The notes: generated from the letters alone by a model not told the origin. Counted from the stretch's first letter, positions 8,818 to 22,374 are shown. The stretch: DNA of 64,000 bases from Nocardioidaceae bacterium (GCA_030447805.1 JAUJOE010000003.1:107652-171651); one strand, 5' to 3'. Numbers and translations: made by a program.

Positions 8818-10400
8818 TCAGATGTCGACGGCGCGAGCCAGTTGTGCCTGCATCACGGTGGTGATCTCCTCGAGCACCGAGCCCGGGATAGCGCTGTCGA
8901 CAGTCAGCGCGACCAAGGCACTCCCGCCCTGGTGGTCGCGGGCGACCTGCATGCCGCCGATGTTGATCTGCGCGTCACCGAGGATGCGGCCGATCGCGCC
9001 GACCATGCCGGGGCGGTCCTCATAGGTGAAGAACGCGAGGTGGTCCGCCGGTTCCAGGTCGACGTCGTACCCGTTGATCTCCACCAGCCGCTCACGCTGG
9101 TGGATGCCGATCAAGGTTCCCCCCACCGATACCTGGCTGCCGTCGGCGAGCGTGCCCCGCAGCGTGACGAGGTTGCGGTGGTCGGGGCTCTCGCGGTCAG
9201 TGATGAGGCGTACGGCGAGGCCGCGCTCCGCCGCGAGCAGGGGCGCGTTCACGTAGGACACGGTCTCCTCGACTACGTCGAGGAATACGCCCTTGAGCGC
9301 GGCCAACTCGAGCACCGTGACGTCGTACTCGGCGATCTCGCCACGCACCTCGACGTCGAGCTGCTGGGCAACGCCACCGGCAAGGCCGGTGAAGATGCGT
9401 CCGAGCTTCTCGGTCAACGGGATTCCGGGGCGCACGTCCTCGGCGATGGCACCGCCTTGGACGTTGACGGCGTCAGGAACGAGCTCACCGCTCAGCGCCA
9501 GCCGCACCGAGAGGGCCACCGCGACGCCCGCCTTCTCCTGCGCTTCGTCGGTCGCCGCACCGAGGTGAGGGGTGACGACAACGTTGTCGAACTCAAACAG
9601 GGGCGAGTCAGTGCACGGCTCGGTGGTGAACACGTCGAGCCCGGCACCGCCGATGCGCCCTCCTTCAGCGCAACGTACAGCGCGTGCTCGTCGACGATGC
9701 CGCCACGGGCGGCGTTGACGAGGATCGCCGTCGGCTTGCACCGAGCGAGGTGTTCCTCGCCGATCAGCCCAACCGTCTCGGCTGTCTTGGGCAGGTGCAC
9801 AGAGATGAAGTCGGCGTCGGCAACAAGCTCGCCGAGCGGTACCAGCCGTACGCCGAGCTGCGCGGCCCGGCCGGCCTGCACGTACGGGTCGTAGGCGATC
9901 ACCCGCATCCCGAAGGCGCTGAGCCGCTGCGCCACCAGCACACCGATCTTGCCGAGTCCGACGATGCCCACCGTCTTTTCGTAGAGCTCCACACCGGTGT
10001 ACTTGCTGCGCTTCCACTCACCGCTCTTCAGCGCCGCGTTCGCCGGGGCGATGTTGCGGGCGGCGGCAATGAGCAGCCCGACGGCGAGCTCGGCGGCGCT
10101 GACGATGTTCGAGGTCGGCGCGTTGACGACCATGACCCCGGCCTGGCTCGCCTGCTTGACGTCGACGTTGTCCAGGCCCACACCGGCCCGGGCGATGACC
10201 TTCAACCGGTTGGCGGCGGCAAGCGCCTCCGCGTCGATCTTGGTGGCACTGCGCACCAGAACTGCGTCGGCGTCGCGGAGCGCATTCAACAGGTTGGCGC
10301 GATCGGCGCCGTTGCAGTGCCTGATGTCGAAGTCGGTGCCGAGAGCCTCGACGGTCGCGGGGCTCAGCTCCTCGGCGATCAGGACAACAGGCTTGGTCAC
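8818..10400 (-). CDS. serA: D-3-phosphoglycerate dehydrogenase (apparent frameshift)
   Basis: Catalyses the first step of serine synthesis. About 527 residues are expected, the usual actinobacterial long form: a 2-hydroxyacid dehydrogenase domain, an intervening domain, and a C-terminal ACT domain (HLAFFTYEDRPGMVGAIGRI) that binds serine for feedback control. NAD binding is GIVGLGKIGVLVAQRL, catalytic Arg in VNAARGGIVDE, catalytic His in VVTPHLGAATDEAQ. The frame breaks at about 9658-9660: KEG must continue as GRIGGAGLDVF in another frame, requiring one more G in the GGG run. The GTG at 10400 follows a GAAGGA. Both halves are well conserved, so a sequencing error is the simplest cause. Confidence 0.9.
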
Positions 10401-10528
10401 AGATGCTGTCCTTCGGTCCGATCGCGTCAGAGTTTGGGTGACCAGCTGGCCGTCCGCGGGCGCATCACCACGCCGATGCACTGACTGAGTCTAGCCATCG
10501 GCTGTTGGCGGTCCCGTGGGCTGCGTCG

Positions 10529-11034
10529 TCAAGCGTCGCGGCGCCATTGCCCTTCCGCCGAGCCAGCTCCCGGCGGGCGCATGAGCACGTGCGTGTCGAT
10601 GAGCTCCTGCAGACCGTCGGGGTAGAGCGGCACGTCCACTCCGGCCCCGTCCAGAGGTCGCCACTCGACCCAGTTCGCTTCTCCGTTGTCGACGAACTCT
10701 CGCCCGCCCTCCGGTACGGCGTCCGCCTCGGCCAGGCGTCCGGAGTAGACGAAGGCAACCTCGTGGCCGGGCTCCCCGGCGTACACGAAGATGTTCTCCA
10801 GCACACCCAGCAACCGCTGTTCGACGAGCGTGGCGCCCAGCTCCTCGGCGATCTCCCGAGTCACCGCCGCCGCAGACCGTTCGCCCAGCTCGATGCCTCC
10901 GCCGAGTGGGCGATGGAATGCCGTTGGTGTCTTCGACGGGTCGTCGCCGCGCCAGACGGCGTGGTGAGTGCGGCCGCGTCAACGGCCACGGCGTAGGCCT
11001 TGACCCTGATGAAACTGCGGTCCACTGGCGGCAC
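10529..11034 (-). CDS. Nudix hydrolase (apparent frameshift)
   Basis: A small Nudix-fold hydrolase. The complete Nudix box GGIELGERSAAAVTREIAEE (pattern G-x5-E-x7-RE-x-x-EE) is read just upstream of an internal ATG at 10864, so the true gene begins farther 5'. A GTG at 11034 (VPPVDRSFIRVKAYAVAVD) gives a family-like N-terminus, but its frame must shift at about 10975 to reach HHAVWRGDDPSKTP. One base is missing there. The C-terminal half contains ENIFVYAGEPGHEVAFVY. The substrate is unknown. It lies between serA and the ilvC-like gene on the same strand. Confidence 0.8.
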
Positions 11035-11085
11035 GCCGTCACGGTAGCGGCTGACGGTGCGCCGGTGAGGCTCGGCGTCTACCGT

Positions 11086-12087
11086 TCAGTGGTCGTTGGC
11101 CCTGAGCCAACCCATCAGCGGCCGCAACTCGCGCCCGGTTTCCTCGATCGGATGCGACTTGCTTCGCCGCCGGAACTGATCGATCTTCGGCGCGCCCGCG
11201 CGCTGGTCGGCAGCGAAGTCGGCAGACCACGAGCCGGCTTCAATTGCCCGCAGGACACGCCTCATCCGCTGCTTCACAGCGTCGCCGATCAGATAGGCAC
11301 CTGATGAGTACGCGCCGTACTCACCCGTTCCCGACCCGGCGCTGCACTGCGCGGCAAGCCCTGCTTCGTACATCAGGTCGACCGTCTGCTTCAGTTTGTG
11401 CAGGCACTCGAGGTAGGCGATCTCTGGCTGGTACCCAGCGGCAACAAGGGTCTCGAAACTCGACCGGACCAACTCCGGCACGCCACCGCACAGCACCGCC
11501 TGCTCCCCGAACAGCTCCGCCTCGACGGCTTCGGCGAACGTTGTCCTGATCGCGCCGGCTCTGGTGCCGCCGATCGCCTTGGCGTAGGAGAGCGCCAGAT
11601 CCCATGCCTTTCCCGACGCGTCTTGCTCGACCGCCACGAGCACCGAAACGCCGCGGCCCTCCTCGAACTCCCGCCGCACCACGGGACCTTGCTCGACCGG
11701 GGCGACCAAGAGGACGTCGACGCCTCCCCTGGGTTTGACGTACCCGTACCGCACCGCGAAGCCGCGCCCAAAAAGGACCGAGTCACCGTCGACTAGGTTC
11801 GGTTCGATGGCATCGGCGTAGAGGTTCGACAGCTCCTGGTCGGGTCTTAGTACCACCACCAGATCGGCTTCCTCGCAAGCCTCGTACGCCGTCACTACCC
11901 GCAGACCCTCCGCCTCGGCATCCGCCCAGCTCGGTGCGGTCTGCGGGAGGCCAACCCGTACGTCGACGCCGGAGTCGCGCAGCGAGAGCGCCTGCGCCTC
12001 AGCCTGGTCGCCGTACCCGAGGACGGCGACATTGCGGCCCTGCACGACGCTGAGGTCCGCGTCGTCGTCGTAGAACAGCTCAGCCAT
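11086..12087 (-). CDS. Ketol-acid reductoisomerase paralogue with altered catalytic residues
   Basis: The 333-residue protein aligns end to end with class I ketol-acid reductoisomerase (IlvC), with unmistakable segments such as LSYAKAIGGTRAGAIRTTF, FGEQAVLCGG and FETLVAAGYQPEIAYLE. Compared with IlvC as I recall it from mycobacteria, key positions differ. The nucleotide loop GYGSQGHAH is GYGDQAEAQ. The catalytic His of FGHG is Arg (FGRGF). KGPGHLVRR is VEQGPVVRR. The Mg-ligand Asp of DLFGEQ is Glu. The E of the LHEL segment is Lys (LHKL). The frame is intact, so these are not indel artefacts. It may be inactive, regulatory, or act on another substrate. ilvB and ilvN are not adjacent. Confidence 0.8.
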   Translation of the reverse strand: MAELFYDDDADLSVVQGRNVAVLGYGDQAEAQALSLRDSGVDVRVGLPQTAPSWADAEAEGLRVVTAYEACEEADLVVVLRPDQELSNLYADAIEPNLVDGDSVLFGRGFAVRYGYVKPRGGVDVLLVAPVEQGPVVRREFEEGRGVSVLVAVEQDASGKAWDLALSYAKAIGGTRAGAIRTTFAEAVEAELFGEQAVLCGGVPELVRSSFETLVAAGYQPEIAYLECLHKLKQTVDLMYEAGLAAQCSAGSGTGEYGAYSSGAYLIGDAVKQRMRRVLRAIEAGSWSADFAADQRAGAPKIDQFRRRSKSHPIEETGRELRPLMGWLRANDH

Positions 12088-12109
12088 CGCACCTCCTCTG
12101 CACTGCCCG

Positions 12110-12156
12110 GTTTGTGGAGGATTTCCGGCACCAGGTGCCGGGGATACTCCACAAAC
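12110..12156. repeat. Strong stem-loop between gatB and the ilvC-like gene
   Basis: A two-part inverted repeat. The outer arms GTTTGTGGAG/CTCCACAAAC are perfect over 10 bp, and the inner arms CCGGCAC/GTGCCGG are perfect over 7 bp around a 3-nt loop, separated by 5-nt internal loops. It lies 22 nt upstream of the ilvC-like start codon and downstream of gatB. No U-tract follows. It could end gatB transcription, affect initiation of the ilvC-like gene, or be a dispersed palindrome. Confidence 0.75.
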
Positions 12157-12223
12157 CCCGCGGCTGGCTCAACAGCGCAACCTCCACGATCTCGTAAGCC
12201 GCAAGTTCTCCCAACCCGCGACG

Positions 12224-13744
12224 TCAGTTGAGCTTCTCGAGGATCAGTTCGCGCACCCGGGCGGCGTCGGCCTGACCGTGCATCTCCTTCATCACCGCGC
12301 CGATCAACGCACCGGCTGCCGCCACCTTGCCGGCGCGGATCTTTTCGGCGACGTCGGGATTGCCTTCGATGGCACGCTCGACTGCGGCCGACAGCTGCCC
12401 TTCGTCGGAGACCACCTCAAGGCCGCGGGCGATCACCACCTGCTCCGGGGATCCTTCACCTGCCAGTACGCCGTCGAGCACCTGCCGGGCGAGCTTGTCG
12501 TTGACCCGTCCCGCGTCAACAAGGGACTGGACCGCCGCGACCTGCTCCGGAGTGATCGCAAGCTCGTCAAGCGCCACACCTGCATCGTTGGCCCGGCGGG
12601 CCAACTCCGACAGCCACCATTTCTTCGCCGCCGCCGGACTAGCTCCAGCGGCGACGGTCTGCTCGACCAGCAGCAGCGCCCCGGCGCCGACAACGTCTCG
12701 CATTTCGAGGTCGGAGAACCCCCAGTCCGCCTGCAGGCGAGCACGCCGTACCGCTGGCGGCTCAGGGAGGCTCGCCCGCAGCCGCTCGACCTCGGTCACC
12801 GAGGGAGCGATCGGCACCAGATCAGGCTCGGGGAAGTACCGGTAGTCCTCCGCTTGCTCCTTGCTACGGCCTGAGGTCGTGACGCCGGTGTCCTCGTGCC
12901 AGTGCCGGGTCTCCTGGACGACTCGTCGGCCACTCGCCAACCGGGCAGCCTGCCGACTGACCTCGTAGCGCACCGCCCGCTCCACCGAGCGCAACGAGTT
13001 CACGTTCTTGGTCTCACTCCGGGTGCCGTACGGCGCACCGGGGTCCGGCCGCAACGACAGGTTGACGTCGCAGCGCAACGAGCCCTGCTCCATCCGGACG
13101 TCGGACACCCCCAGCCCGAGGAGGAGCTCGCGCAGCCACCCGACGTACGCCCGGGCGACGGCTGGGGCCAGTCGACCGGTGCCCTCGATGGGCTTGGTGA
13201 CGATCTCGATCAGCGGGATGCCGGCGCGGTTGTAGTCGACCAGCGAGTGGTCCGCGCCATGGATGCGGCCGGTGGCGCCGCCAACGTGCAGCGACTTACC
13301 CGTGTCCTCTTCCATGTGGGCGCGCTCGATCCCGATCCGGAACGGCTGACCGTCGACGTCGATGTCGACCCCGCCGTTGACCGCGATCGGTTCGTCGTAC
13401 TGCGACGTCTGGAAGTTCTTGGGCATGTCGGGGTAGAAGTAGTTCTTGCGCGCGAAGCGGCACTCCGCGGCGATGTCGCAGTTCAGCGCCAAGCCGATCC
13501 GGATCGCCGACTCCACGGCGGCCGCGTTGAGAACCGGCAGTGCGCCGGGCAACCCCAGGCACACGGGGCAGGTCTGGGTGTTGGGCTCCCGACCGAAGAC
13601 CGTGCTGCAGCCGCAGAACATCTTGGAGGCGGTGTTGAGCTCGACGTGCACCTCAAGCCCCAGCACCGGGTCGAACTGCGAAAGCGCCTCGTCGAAGGGC
13701 ATCAGCTCGGCCGAGTTGGTGGACCTAGTCGAGACAGCCGTCAT
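12224..13744 (-). CDS. gatB: Asp/Glu-tRNA amidotransferase subunit B
   Basis: The tRNA-binding and kinase subunit of GatCAB, which activates Glu-tRNA-Gln (or Asp-tRNA-Asn) with ATP before amidation. It is 506 residues long. Hallmarks are [18 protein letters not shown] with paired cysteines near [13 protein letters not shown] (zinc site), [20 protein letters not shown], and [13 protein letters not shown]. The C-terminal helical GatB/YqeY tail ends [11 protein letters not shown]. It starts ATG at 13744, overlapping the gatA stop as ATGA, so it is the last gene of a gatC-gatA-gatB operon. Confidence 0.97.
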   Translation of the reverse strand: MTAVSTRSTNSAELMPFDEALSQFDPVLGLEVHVELNTASKMFCGCSTVFGREPNTQTCPVCLGLPGALPVLNAAAVESAIRIGLALNCDIAAECRFARKNYFYPDMPKNFQTSQYDEPIAVNGGVDIDVDGQPFRIGIERAHMEEDTGKSLHVGGATGRIHGADHSLVDYNRAGIPLIEIVTKPIEGTGRLAPAVARAYVGWLRELLLGLGVSDVRMEQGSLRCDVNLSLRPDPGAPYGTRSETKNVNSLRSVERAVRYEVSRQAARLASGRRVVQETRHWHEDTGVTTSGRSKEQAEDYRYFPEPDLVPIAPSVTEVERLRASLPEPPAVRRARLQADWGFSDLEMRDVVGAGALLLVEQTVAAGASPAAAKKWWLSELARRANDAGVALDELAITPEQVAAVQSLVDAGRVNDKLARQVLDGVLAGEGSPEQVVIARGLEVVSDEGQLSAAVERAIEGNPDVAEKIRAGKVAAAGALIGAVMKEMHGQADAARVRELILEKLN

Positions 13745-15249
13745 GCCGCTGCCTCCAGTTCGGGCGCGCTGTCGAGCAGTGGGCCGCCCCAGCGCTCGTG
13801 CAGCATGGCCTCCAGCGCGGCCCCGACCCGATAGAGCCGGGCGTCCTCCAGGGCCGGCGCCAAAATCTGTACGCCGGTGGGCAGGCCGTCCTCGTCGGCC
13901 AGCCCACTCGGCAGTGAGAGCCCCGGCACCCCCGCCAGGTTGGCCGGAATCGTCGCGATGTCGTTGAGGTACATCGCCAACGGGTCGTCGAGCTTCTCGC
14001 CGATCTTGAAAGCCGTGGTGGGGGCAGTTGGCGAAATCAAGACGTCAACCTGCTCGAACGCCGTGGCGAAGTCCCGCGAGATGAGCGTACGAACCTTTTG
14101 CGCTTGGCCGTAGTAGGCGTCGTAGTAGCCGCTGGACAGCGCGAACGTGCCGAGGATGATCCGGCGCTTCACCTCGTCGCCGAATCCCGCCTCTCGGGTC
14201 GCTGCCATGACCTGCTCGGCGCTGGGGGCAGCTACGTCGTCGGGCAGCACCCGCAGGCCGTACCGCATCGCGTCGAACTTCGCCAGGTTGCTGCTCGCCT
14301 CACTGGGCAGGATCAGGTAGTAGGCCGCCAAGGCGTACTCGAAGTGCGGGCAGGACACCTCGACCACGTCGGCGCCGGCGTCGACGAGGAGGCGAACCGC
14401 CTCGCCGAAACGGTCCCGAACCCCGCGCTGGTAGCCCTCGCCGCCGAGTTCCTTGACGACGCCAACCCGCAGACCGTCGATATCGCCGACCTGCGCCGCG
14501 GCCGCCATCGACGGCCACTGCACGTCGATGCTTGTCGAGTCCATCAGGTCATGGCCGGCGATAACGTCGTGCAGCAGCGCCGCGTCGAGCACCGTACGGG
14601 CGACCGGGCCTGCCTGGTCGAGGCTACTGGCGAGAGCGACGAGGCCATAGCGGGAGACACCGCCGTACGTCGGTTTCACCCCGACGGTGCCGGTGACCGC
14701 CCCCGGCTGGCGGATCGAGCCGCCGGTGTCGGTGCCGATCGCCAACGGGGCCTCAAACGCCGTGACGGCCGCCGACGAACCGCCACCTGAACCGCCAGGG
14801 ATGCGGTCGAGGTCCCACGGGTTTCGGGTAGGACCGTAGGCGGAGTGCTCGGTGGAGCTGCCCATCGCGAACTCGTCCATGTTCGTCTTGCCCAGGAGCG
14901 GCATACCGGCGGCCCGCAGCGACGTGACGATCGTTGCGTCGTACGGCGGGACCCACCCGTGCAGGATCTTTGACCCGCAGGTGGTGGGCATCCCACGCGT
15001 GACGAGGATGTCCTTGACGGCGATCGGCACACCCAGCAGCGCACCTTCCTCGCCCGCCGCCCGCCGCTCGTCGGCCGCTGCCGCCTGTTCCAGGGCGCCG
15101 TCGACGTCGACGTGGAGGAACGCGTGCACTGCTGGGTCGATGGCCTGGATCCGGTCGAGATGGGCGCGCGTGACCTCAACCGAGCTGACGTTGCCACCGC
15201 GGAGGGCTGCGGCGAGCGCTACGGCCGACATGCGGGTCAGGTCGCTCAC
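13741..15249 (-). CDS. gatA: Asp/Glu-tRNA amidotransferase subunit A (amidase)
   Basis: The glutaminase subunit of GatCAB, which releases ammonia from glutamine. It is 502 residues long and has the amidase-signature triad: Lys in [14 protein letters not shown] (about 82), cis-Ser and nucleophile Ser in [20 protein letters not shown] (about 151-170) and the following [12 protein letters not shown]. It starts GTG at 15249, overlapping the gatC stop (GTGA). No frame problem is seen. Confidence 0.97.
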   Translation of the reverse strand: MSDLTRMSAVALAAALRGGNVSSVEVTRAHLDRIQAIDPAVHAFLHVDVDGALEQAAAADERRAAGEEGALLGVPIAVKDILVTRGMPTTCGSKILHGWVPPYDATIVTSLRAAGMPLLGKTNMDEFAMGSSTEHSAYGPTRNPWDLDRIPGGSGGGSSAAVTAFEAPLAIGTDTGGSIRQPGAVTGTVGVKPTYGGVSRYGLVALASSLDQAGPVARTVLDAALLHDVIAGHDLMDSTSIDVQWPSMAAAAQVGDIDGLRVGVVKELGGEGYQRGVRDRFGEAVRLLVDAGADVVEVSCPHFEYALAAYYLILPSEASSNLAKFDAMRYGLRVLPDDVAAPSAEQVMAATREAGFGDEVKRRIILGTFALSSGYYDAYYGQAQKVRTLISRDFATAFEQVDVLISPTAPTTAFKIGEKLDDPLAMYLNDIATIPANLAGVPGLSLPSGLADEDGLPTGVQILAPALEDARLYRVGAALEAMLHERWGGPLLDSAPELEAAA

Positions 15250-15574
15250 GCCTCTTCTCCGAGGATGCGCGGGACGCTGAACCTGGACTGCTCCACCTCG
15301 GGTGCGCCCGCCAGCACCCCTCCGGCGCGAGGCTGGGCCGCACCACGTCGGGCCGGAAGACGTTGCGCAGCGGCAGTGGGTGGGAGGTGTCCGGCACGTC
15401 GTCTGCCGCGACCGAGCTGACGACGGCCACCGACTCGACGATCACCGCCAGCTGCGGCGCCAGGAGGTCGAGCTCTGCGTCGCTGAGGTCGATGCGAGCC
15501 AGCTGCGCCAGTCGCGCGACCTCGTCGCGGGTCATTGCGTCAGCAGCGCCTGATGATGCAGCTGGCTCGGCCAT
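15246..15574 (-). CDS. gatC: Asp/Glu-tRNA amidotransferase subunit C (apparent frameshift)
   Basis: The small subunit that clamps GatA to GatB. About 109 residues are expected. The family N-terminus is clear: [19 protein letters not shown] and [19 protein letters not shown]. After SLAPE the frame is lost. One more G in the GGGG run at about 15320 restores [19 protein letters not shown] and a stop (TGA 15246-15248) that overlaps the gatA GTG. The essential nature of the gene and the perfect restoration indicate a sequencing error. I chose the ATG at 15574; an ATG at 15535 is also possible. Confidence 0.9.
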
Positions 15575-15718
15575 GGCCGCAATCTTAGGTCGCGGCCATG
15601 TTGGCACGCTAAGTGCCGCAGCATGGCACCTAGCGCCTGAGTATTACGTCAGCCGCCGTGACACCACGCGGGGCTATCGTCGTTATCGGTTGCCAAGTCA
15701 AGACGGAGACGGTGCAGG

Positions 15719-17217
15719 GTGTACGACAATCAGCTGTTCGAGTACTACCCGGCGAGCAGTTACGACATCAAGGCCGCTGCCGAGGAGACGCGCGGCCGCC
15801 TTGACGCGGTCAGAACCGTCTTGGCCGAGCTTGAGGCCGACCACCGGCAGGCAGTCGCGGCTGTCGAGGGAACCCTGGAGGACTCGGTGCACGACGCCCC
15901 AACAGATGCCGTCACGCGATCCAGTGGGGTCATACGCACGGCTGAGTACGCCGCCGCCTGCCTGGAACTGTTCAGTGTTGCTATCGAGCAATACAACTTC
16001 GACCACACGGAACCGAAGTCGATCAGCAAGCTCAACCTTGAGTACTCAACTGCCGTCAGCAATGGATTCGGTCTTGCCCCATTGCCTGACGATGCGACGA
16101 AGGAGCAGGTCGAGGAGTACTCCGACGACGAGCTGCCGCCAGCAACGCGAAGATCCACGAGCTGACGCAGGAGAAGTCCCGCCTCGACGGCTGGCTCGAC
16201 GACGAGGCCCAAGAGATCGCCGCAATGCTTGCTCGCGGCCCGAGTGAGAACGACCTGCAAACTCTGTGGGGCGCCGGTGTGCTGCCGCCTTACGCCCCGA
16301 TTCTGTACCCGGGAGCCAGCTTCAGCGCCGGCGACCTGCCTGCTGAGGCGCAGCAGGAGCTGAAGGAGTACCTCATCGACCATCCAGACGTGTTGGTCGA
16401 CCCACCACCCGAACTTGCGGCGCTTATTGCTGCGCTTCCCACCAACGTGCGCACCGATATCTACGTCGAGCAGCGGATGGAGCAGCTGCGTCGAGAGGGG
16501 TTGCTCACCGGCCCCAACCCCGGAGGCAGCTACGAGGAGTGGATCCGCAACACGGTCGAGAAGGGGGTGTCCGCCGACACCGTCATCGCTATCGCCCGCG
16601 ATCATGAAATCGGGCCCGACGACTTCGAGGTGCTCACCGGTCTCCAGGAGATCACCGACCCCGACGGCAAGTCCTTCTTCATGCTCAACACCGACATGAG
16701 CGGCGACGCCGCACGCGCCGCGGTGCTCATGACCTACATCCTCAACGCGGGCACCGACTACGAGAACGGCGACTTCGAGTCGACGCCGTACAGCTCCGCG
16801 GAGGTCCAGCGGATCATCGACCGCCAAGAAGCGAACGGCTGGTCGTACGGCGACGACGTGGGCTTCGTGCACGGCAACGGCGGCCGTCTCGTCACGACGC
16901 CCAACGGCATGCTGATGGGGGCCGGAGGCAACGAGCTCCAGGACCTCTACGGGCAGCAGGGCGGCACAGCCTGGGGTGACATCTTCATGATCGGCAAGGA
17001 CGACATCCCCGACCCAGCGGCTTATCTGGAGAACAACCTGATCAGGTCCGGCACCTCCGACGTACACCCCGACCTCGACCTGGACCGCCTGCTCCACCAC
17101 GAGGAACGGCACTCACAGCAGTGGGCCCGCGAGGGGTACGCCTGGTTCATCCTGCAGTACCTCTGGGACGCCCATAAGTTCGAGGAGGACGCCGGGCTGG
17201 CAGACGGCGGATACTGA
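15719..17217 (+). CDS. Putative exported HExxH (zincin-like) protein, apparent frameshift
   Basis: About 499 residues once one missing base at about 16133 is allowed for (CTG-CCGCC should read so that SNAKIHELTQEKSRLD follows). The first 170 residues are helical and polar, without signal peptide, resembling WXG/LXG-type leader regions. A central part contains TGPNPGGSYEEWIRNTVEKG. The C-terminus has HHEERHSQQWAREGYAWFIL (bases 17095-17154) with HEERH fitting the HExxH zinc motif, and KFEEDAGLADGGY after it offers a possible third ligand. This layout recalls zincin domains of polymorphic toxins. GTG 15719 follows a GGAGA. The toxin/effector role is inference. Confidence 0.6.
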
Positions 17218-17239
17218 TGGCAGCCACGAGGAGACCTTC

Positions 17240-17812
17240 ATGAGGCCCCGCACGGTGAGTTGTCGCGATGCCGGCCGCACGCTCTTCTCCGTCGCAGTCG
17301 CTGCATGCGCGCTGGCACTCGCCGCGGCTTGCGACCCCGTGAGCGCGCCGCTCGTGAGCCATACGGCGGCGTTCCAGCCGGTCGATGACGGTGGGCTGGT
17401 GGTTTGGCCGGGTCAGGACTGTCCGGGCGTGCAGAAGATCCGTGTGGAGATCGAGGAAGCCGAGGATCAGCCACGAGACATCTGGGTGCTGCGATCTGAG
17501 CGGAAGTCAGGAGCCATGTTCACTGGGCTGACGCTCGGTGAGATCCCCGACCGTTTCGAGGTGTCGCGCGAGTGGTCGGACGGCCTGAGTTGGAGCGACG
17601 CGAAGACGGTTGTGATTGGCGTGTTCACCGACGGCGGACAGAGCTTCTCCTACGCCAGCGTCGACATCATGCTGGACGACGCCGATGAGCACGCCGAGGA
17701 CGAGTACTACGTCGAGAACGAGGGGTGGTTCACCCAGGACGAGTTCCGCGCCCTGGTCGCCGACGACGAAGGCATCGCTCCCTTGTGCGGACCTGGCACA
17801 CCAGCCAGCTGA
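17240..17812 (+). CDS. Lipoprotein, possible partner of the HExxH protein
   Basis: A 190-residue predicted lipoprotein. A basic N-terminus and hydrophobic run (FSVAVAACALALAAAC) end in a lipobox LAAAC with the modified Cys at residue 31. The mature part has a beta-rich region (VQKIRVEIEEAEDQPRDIWV, RFEVSREWSDGLSWSDAKTV) and an acidic stretch DDADEHAEDEYYVENEG. A GAGGAGA precedes the ATG. It starts 22 nt after the HExxH gene and is surely co-transcribed. No family is recognised; an immunity or anchoring role is conjecture from position. Confidence 0.65.
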   Translation: MRPRTVSCRDAGRTLFSVAVAACALALAAACDPVSAPLVSHTAAFQPVDDGGLVVWPGQDCPGVQKIRVEIEEAEDQPRDIWVLRSERKSGAMFTGLTLGEIPDRFEVSREWSDGLSWSDAKTVVIGVFTDGGQSFSYASVDIMLDDADEHAEDEYYVENEGWFTQDEFRALVADDEGIAPLCGPGTPAS

Positions 17813-17820
17813 CGCACGAC

Positions 17821-21176
<3,356 letters not shown>

Positions 21177-21206
21177 CTAACGCCGCGTGGTGGTCGAGGC
21201 TGTTGG

Positions 21207-21599
21207 TCAGGAGTGGTCGGTGTCGAGGTAGAGGCAGAACGGATGACCGGCGGGATCGAGCATCACCCGCACCGTCTCCTGCGGCTGGTACGACGCGACC
21301 TCGGCGCCGACGCTGACGGCGTACTTCACCGCTTCCTCCAGGTCGTCTACTTCGATGTCGAGGTGCATCATCATCTGCGGCTTGCCCTCCTCGGTCGGCC
21401 AGACCGGCCGCACGTAGTGCTCCTCGGTCTCGAACGCGAGGTTGTAGCCGGCATCCTCCGACGGTGCGACGGCGGCCCCGCTTTCGTTCTCGCTGAAGAT
21501 CTGCCAACCGAGGAGCCGGGCGTAGAAGTGTGCCAGCTCACGCCCATCCGGTGCGTCCAGTTGGACGCCCCACCATTGCGTCTTCGTCCGCAGCGCCAT
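21207..21599 (-). CDS. VOC superfamily (glyoxalase/bleomycin-resistance-like) protein
   Basis: A 130-residue single vicinal-oxygen-chelate module. The N-terminal strand WWGVQLDAPDGRELAHFYAR, the central PQMMMHLDIEVDDLEEAV and the C-terminal MLDPAGHPFCLYLD carry the usual His/Glu-type metal positions only in part. The ATG at 21599 is preceded by an AGAGGG at good spacing; a GTG at 21614 is less likely. The substrate is unknown. It lies between the methionine synthase-like gene and a membrane protein gene. Confidence 0.85.
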   Translation of the reverse strand: MALRTKTQWWGVQLDAPDGRELAHFYARLLGWQIFSENESGAAVAPSEDAGYNLAFETEEHYVRPVWPTEEGKPQMMMHLDIEVDDLEEAVKYAVSVGAEVASYQPQETVRVMLDPAGHPFCLYLDTDHS

Positions 21600-21657
21600 G
21601 AGCAACCCTCTCACGCGACCGACGCCGACTCACCGGTCAGTGCTCGACCGCCTTAGT

Positions 21658-22374
21658 TCAGTCCGTCGGGGCCATGTCGATGGTGTCGAACCCTGCGACC
21701 TCGAGACAGACGTCCCGGGCGGTCCCGCCAGTTTCCTTGCGGAAATCCAAGGCCTCGCTCACCGAGTTGATGTAGGTGCCATTTCCGCTCAGCAGGGCGG
21801 CCGACTCGTCGCCGACGTCGGCGAATGCGTTGATGATCCGGTAGTCCGCTTCCGGATAGCTCGAGGCGATGGCGTCGATAGCGGTGATCTCGTTGTCGAG
21901 CGCCTGCTGCAGTCCCGGCCGAAGAGTTGAGCCGCCCCGAAAAGTTGAGGCGCCGCCTCCTTGGCGGACCGGAACGGTGGCATCGAACCTTCTCTCGATC
22001 AGGCCGAAGCGCAAGCATGCCGCCTGATCCTGGGTCAGCTCATGGGTCTCCACAGCCAGTAGCGTCGATTCATAGTCGTCGTTCGCCCACATCGCCACCG
22101 CTACTACGAGCACGACCACCGTGATGACGCCCATAGCCAACAGCGCCCACCGGGTGGGATCCATGGCAGGCGAGCGCGAACGTCCCGGGTCGACCGGTCG
22201 ACCGGATTCCGTCGGAGGGCCAGTTGGGACAGGACGACCGCGCTCAGGTTGACTCCCTGGTTGGTTGCCGAAGTTGACCGTGTCAGGGTTGCTGGGCTCG
22301 CGGGTTGCGTCATAACGGTCACCGTAGCCGCTCGTGGGTTCGCGGGCCGGTAAGGCGAGGTCGGTGAGATTCAA
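21658..22374 (-). CDS. Single-pass membrane protein of unknown function
   Basis: About 238 residues if translation starts at the TTG (22374), which overlaps the mnmA stop as TTGA; 168 residues from ATG 22164. The N-terminal 75 residues are Pro/Gly/Arg-rich and cytoplasmic. A transmembrane helix ([20 protein letters not shown]) follows, then an extracellular part with two Cys ([19 protein letters not shown]) and a region rich in Ala and acidic residues. No family is recognised. Confidence 0.6.
   Translation of the reverse strand: MNLTDLALPAREPTSGYGDRYDATREPSNPDTVNFGNQPGSQPERGRPVPTGPPTESGRPVDPGRSRSPAMDPTRWALLAMGVITVVVLVVAVAMWANDDYESTLLAVETHELTQDQAACLRFGLIERRFDATVPVRQGGGASTFRGGSTLRPGLQQALDNEITAIDAIASSYPEADYRIINAFADVGDESAALLSGNGTYINSVSEALDFRKETGGTARDVCLEVAGFDTIDMAPTD

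Noticed and set aside
9640..9680. Programmed ribosomal frameshifting in serA and similar genes
   Set aside because: There is no slippery heptamer or common structure at the sites, and the shifts occur in many unrelated genes, which fits random base loss better.
12088..12223. Riboswitch or T-box upstream of the ilvC-like gene
   Set aside because: Only one simple stem-loop is present, with no T-box bulge, leader peptide or terminator/antiterminator pair.
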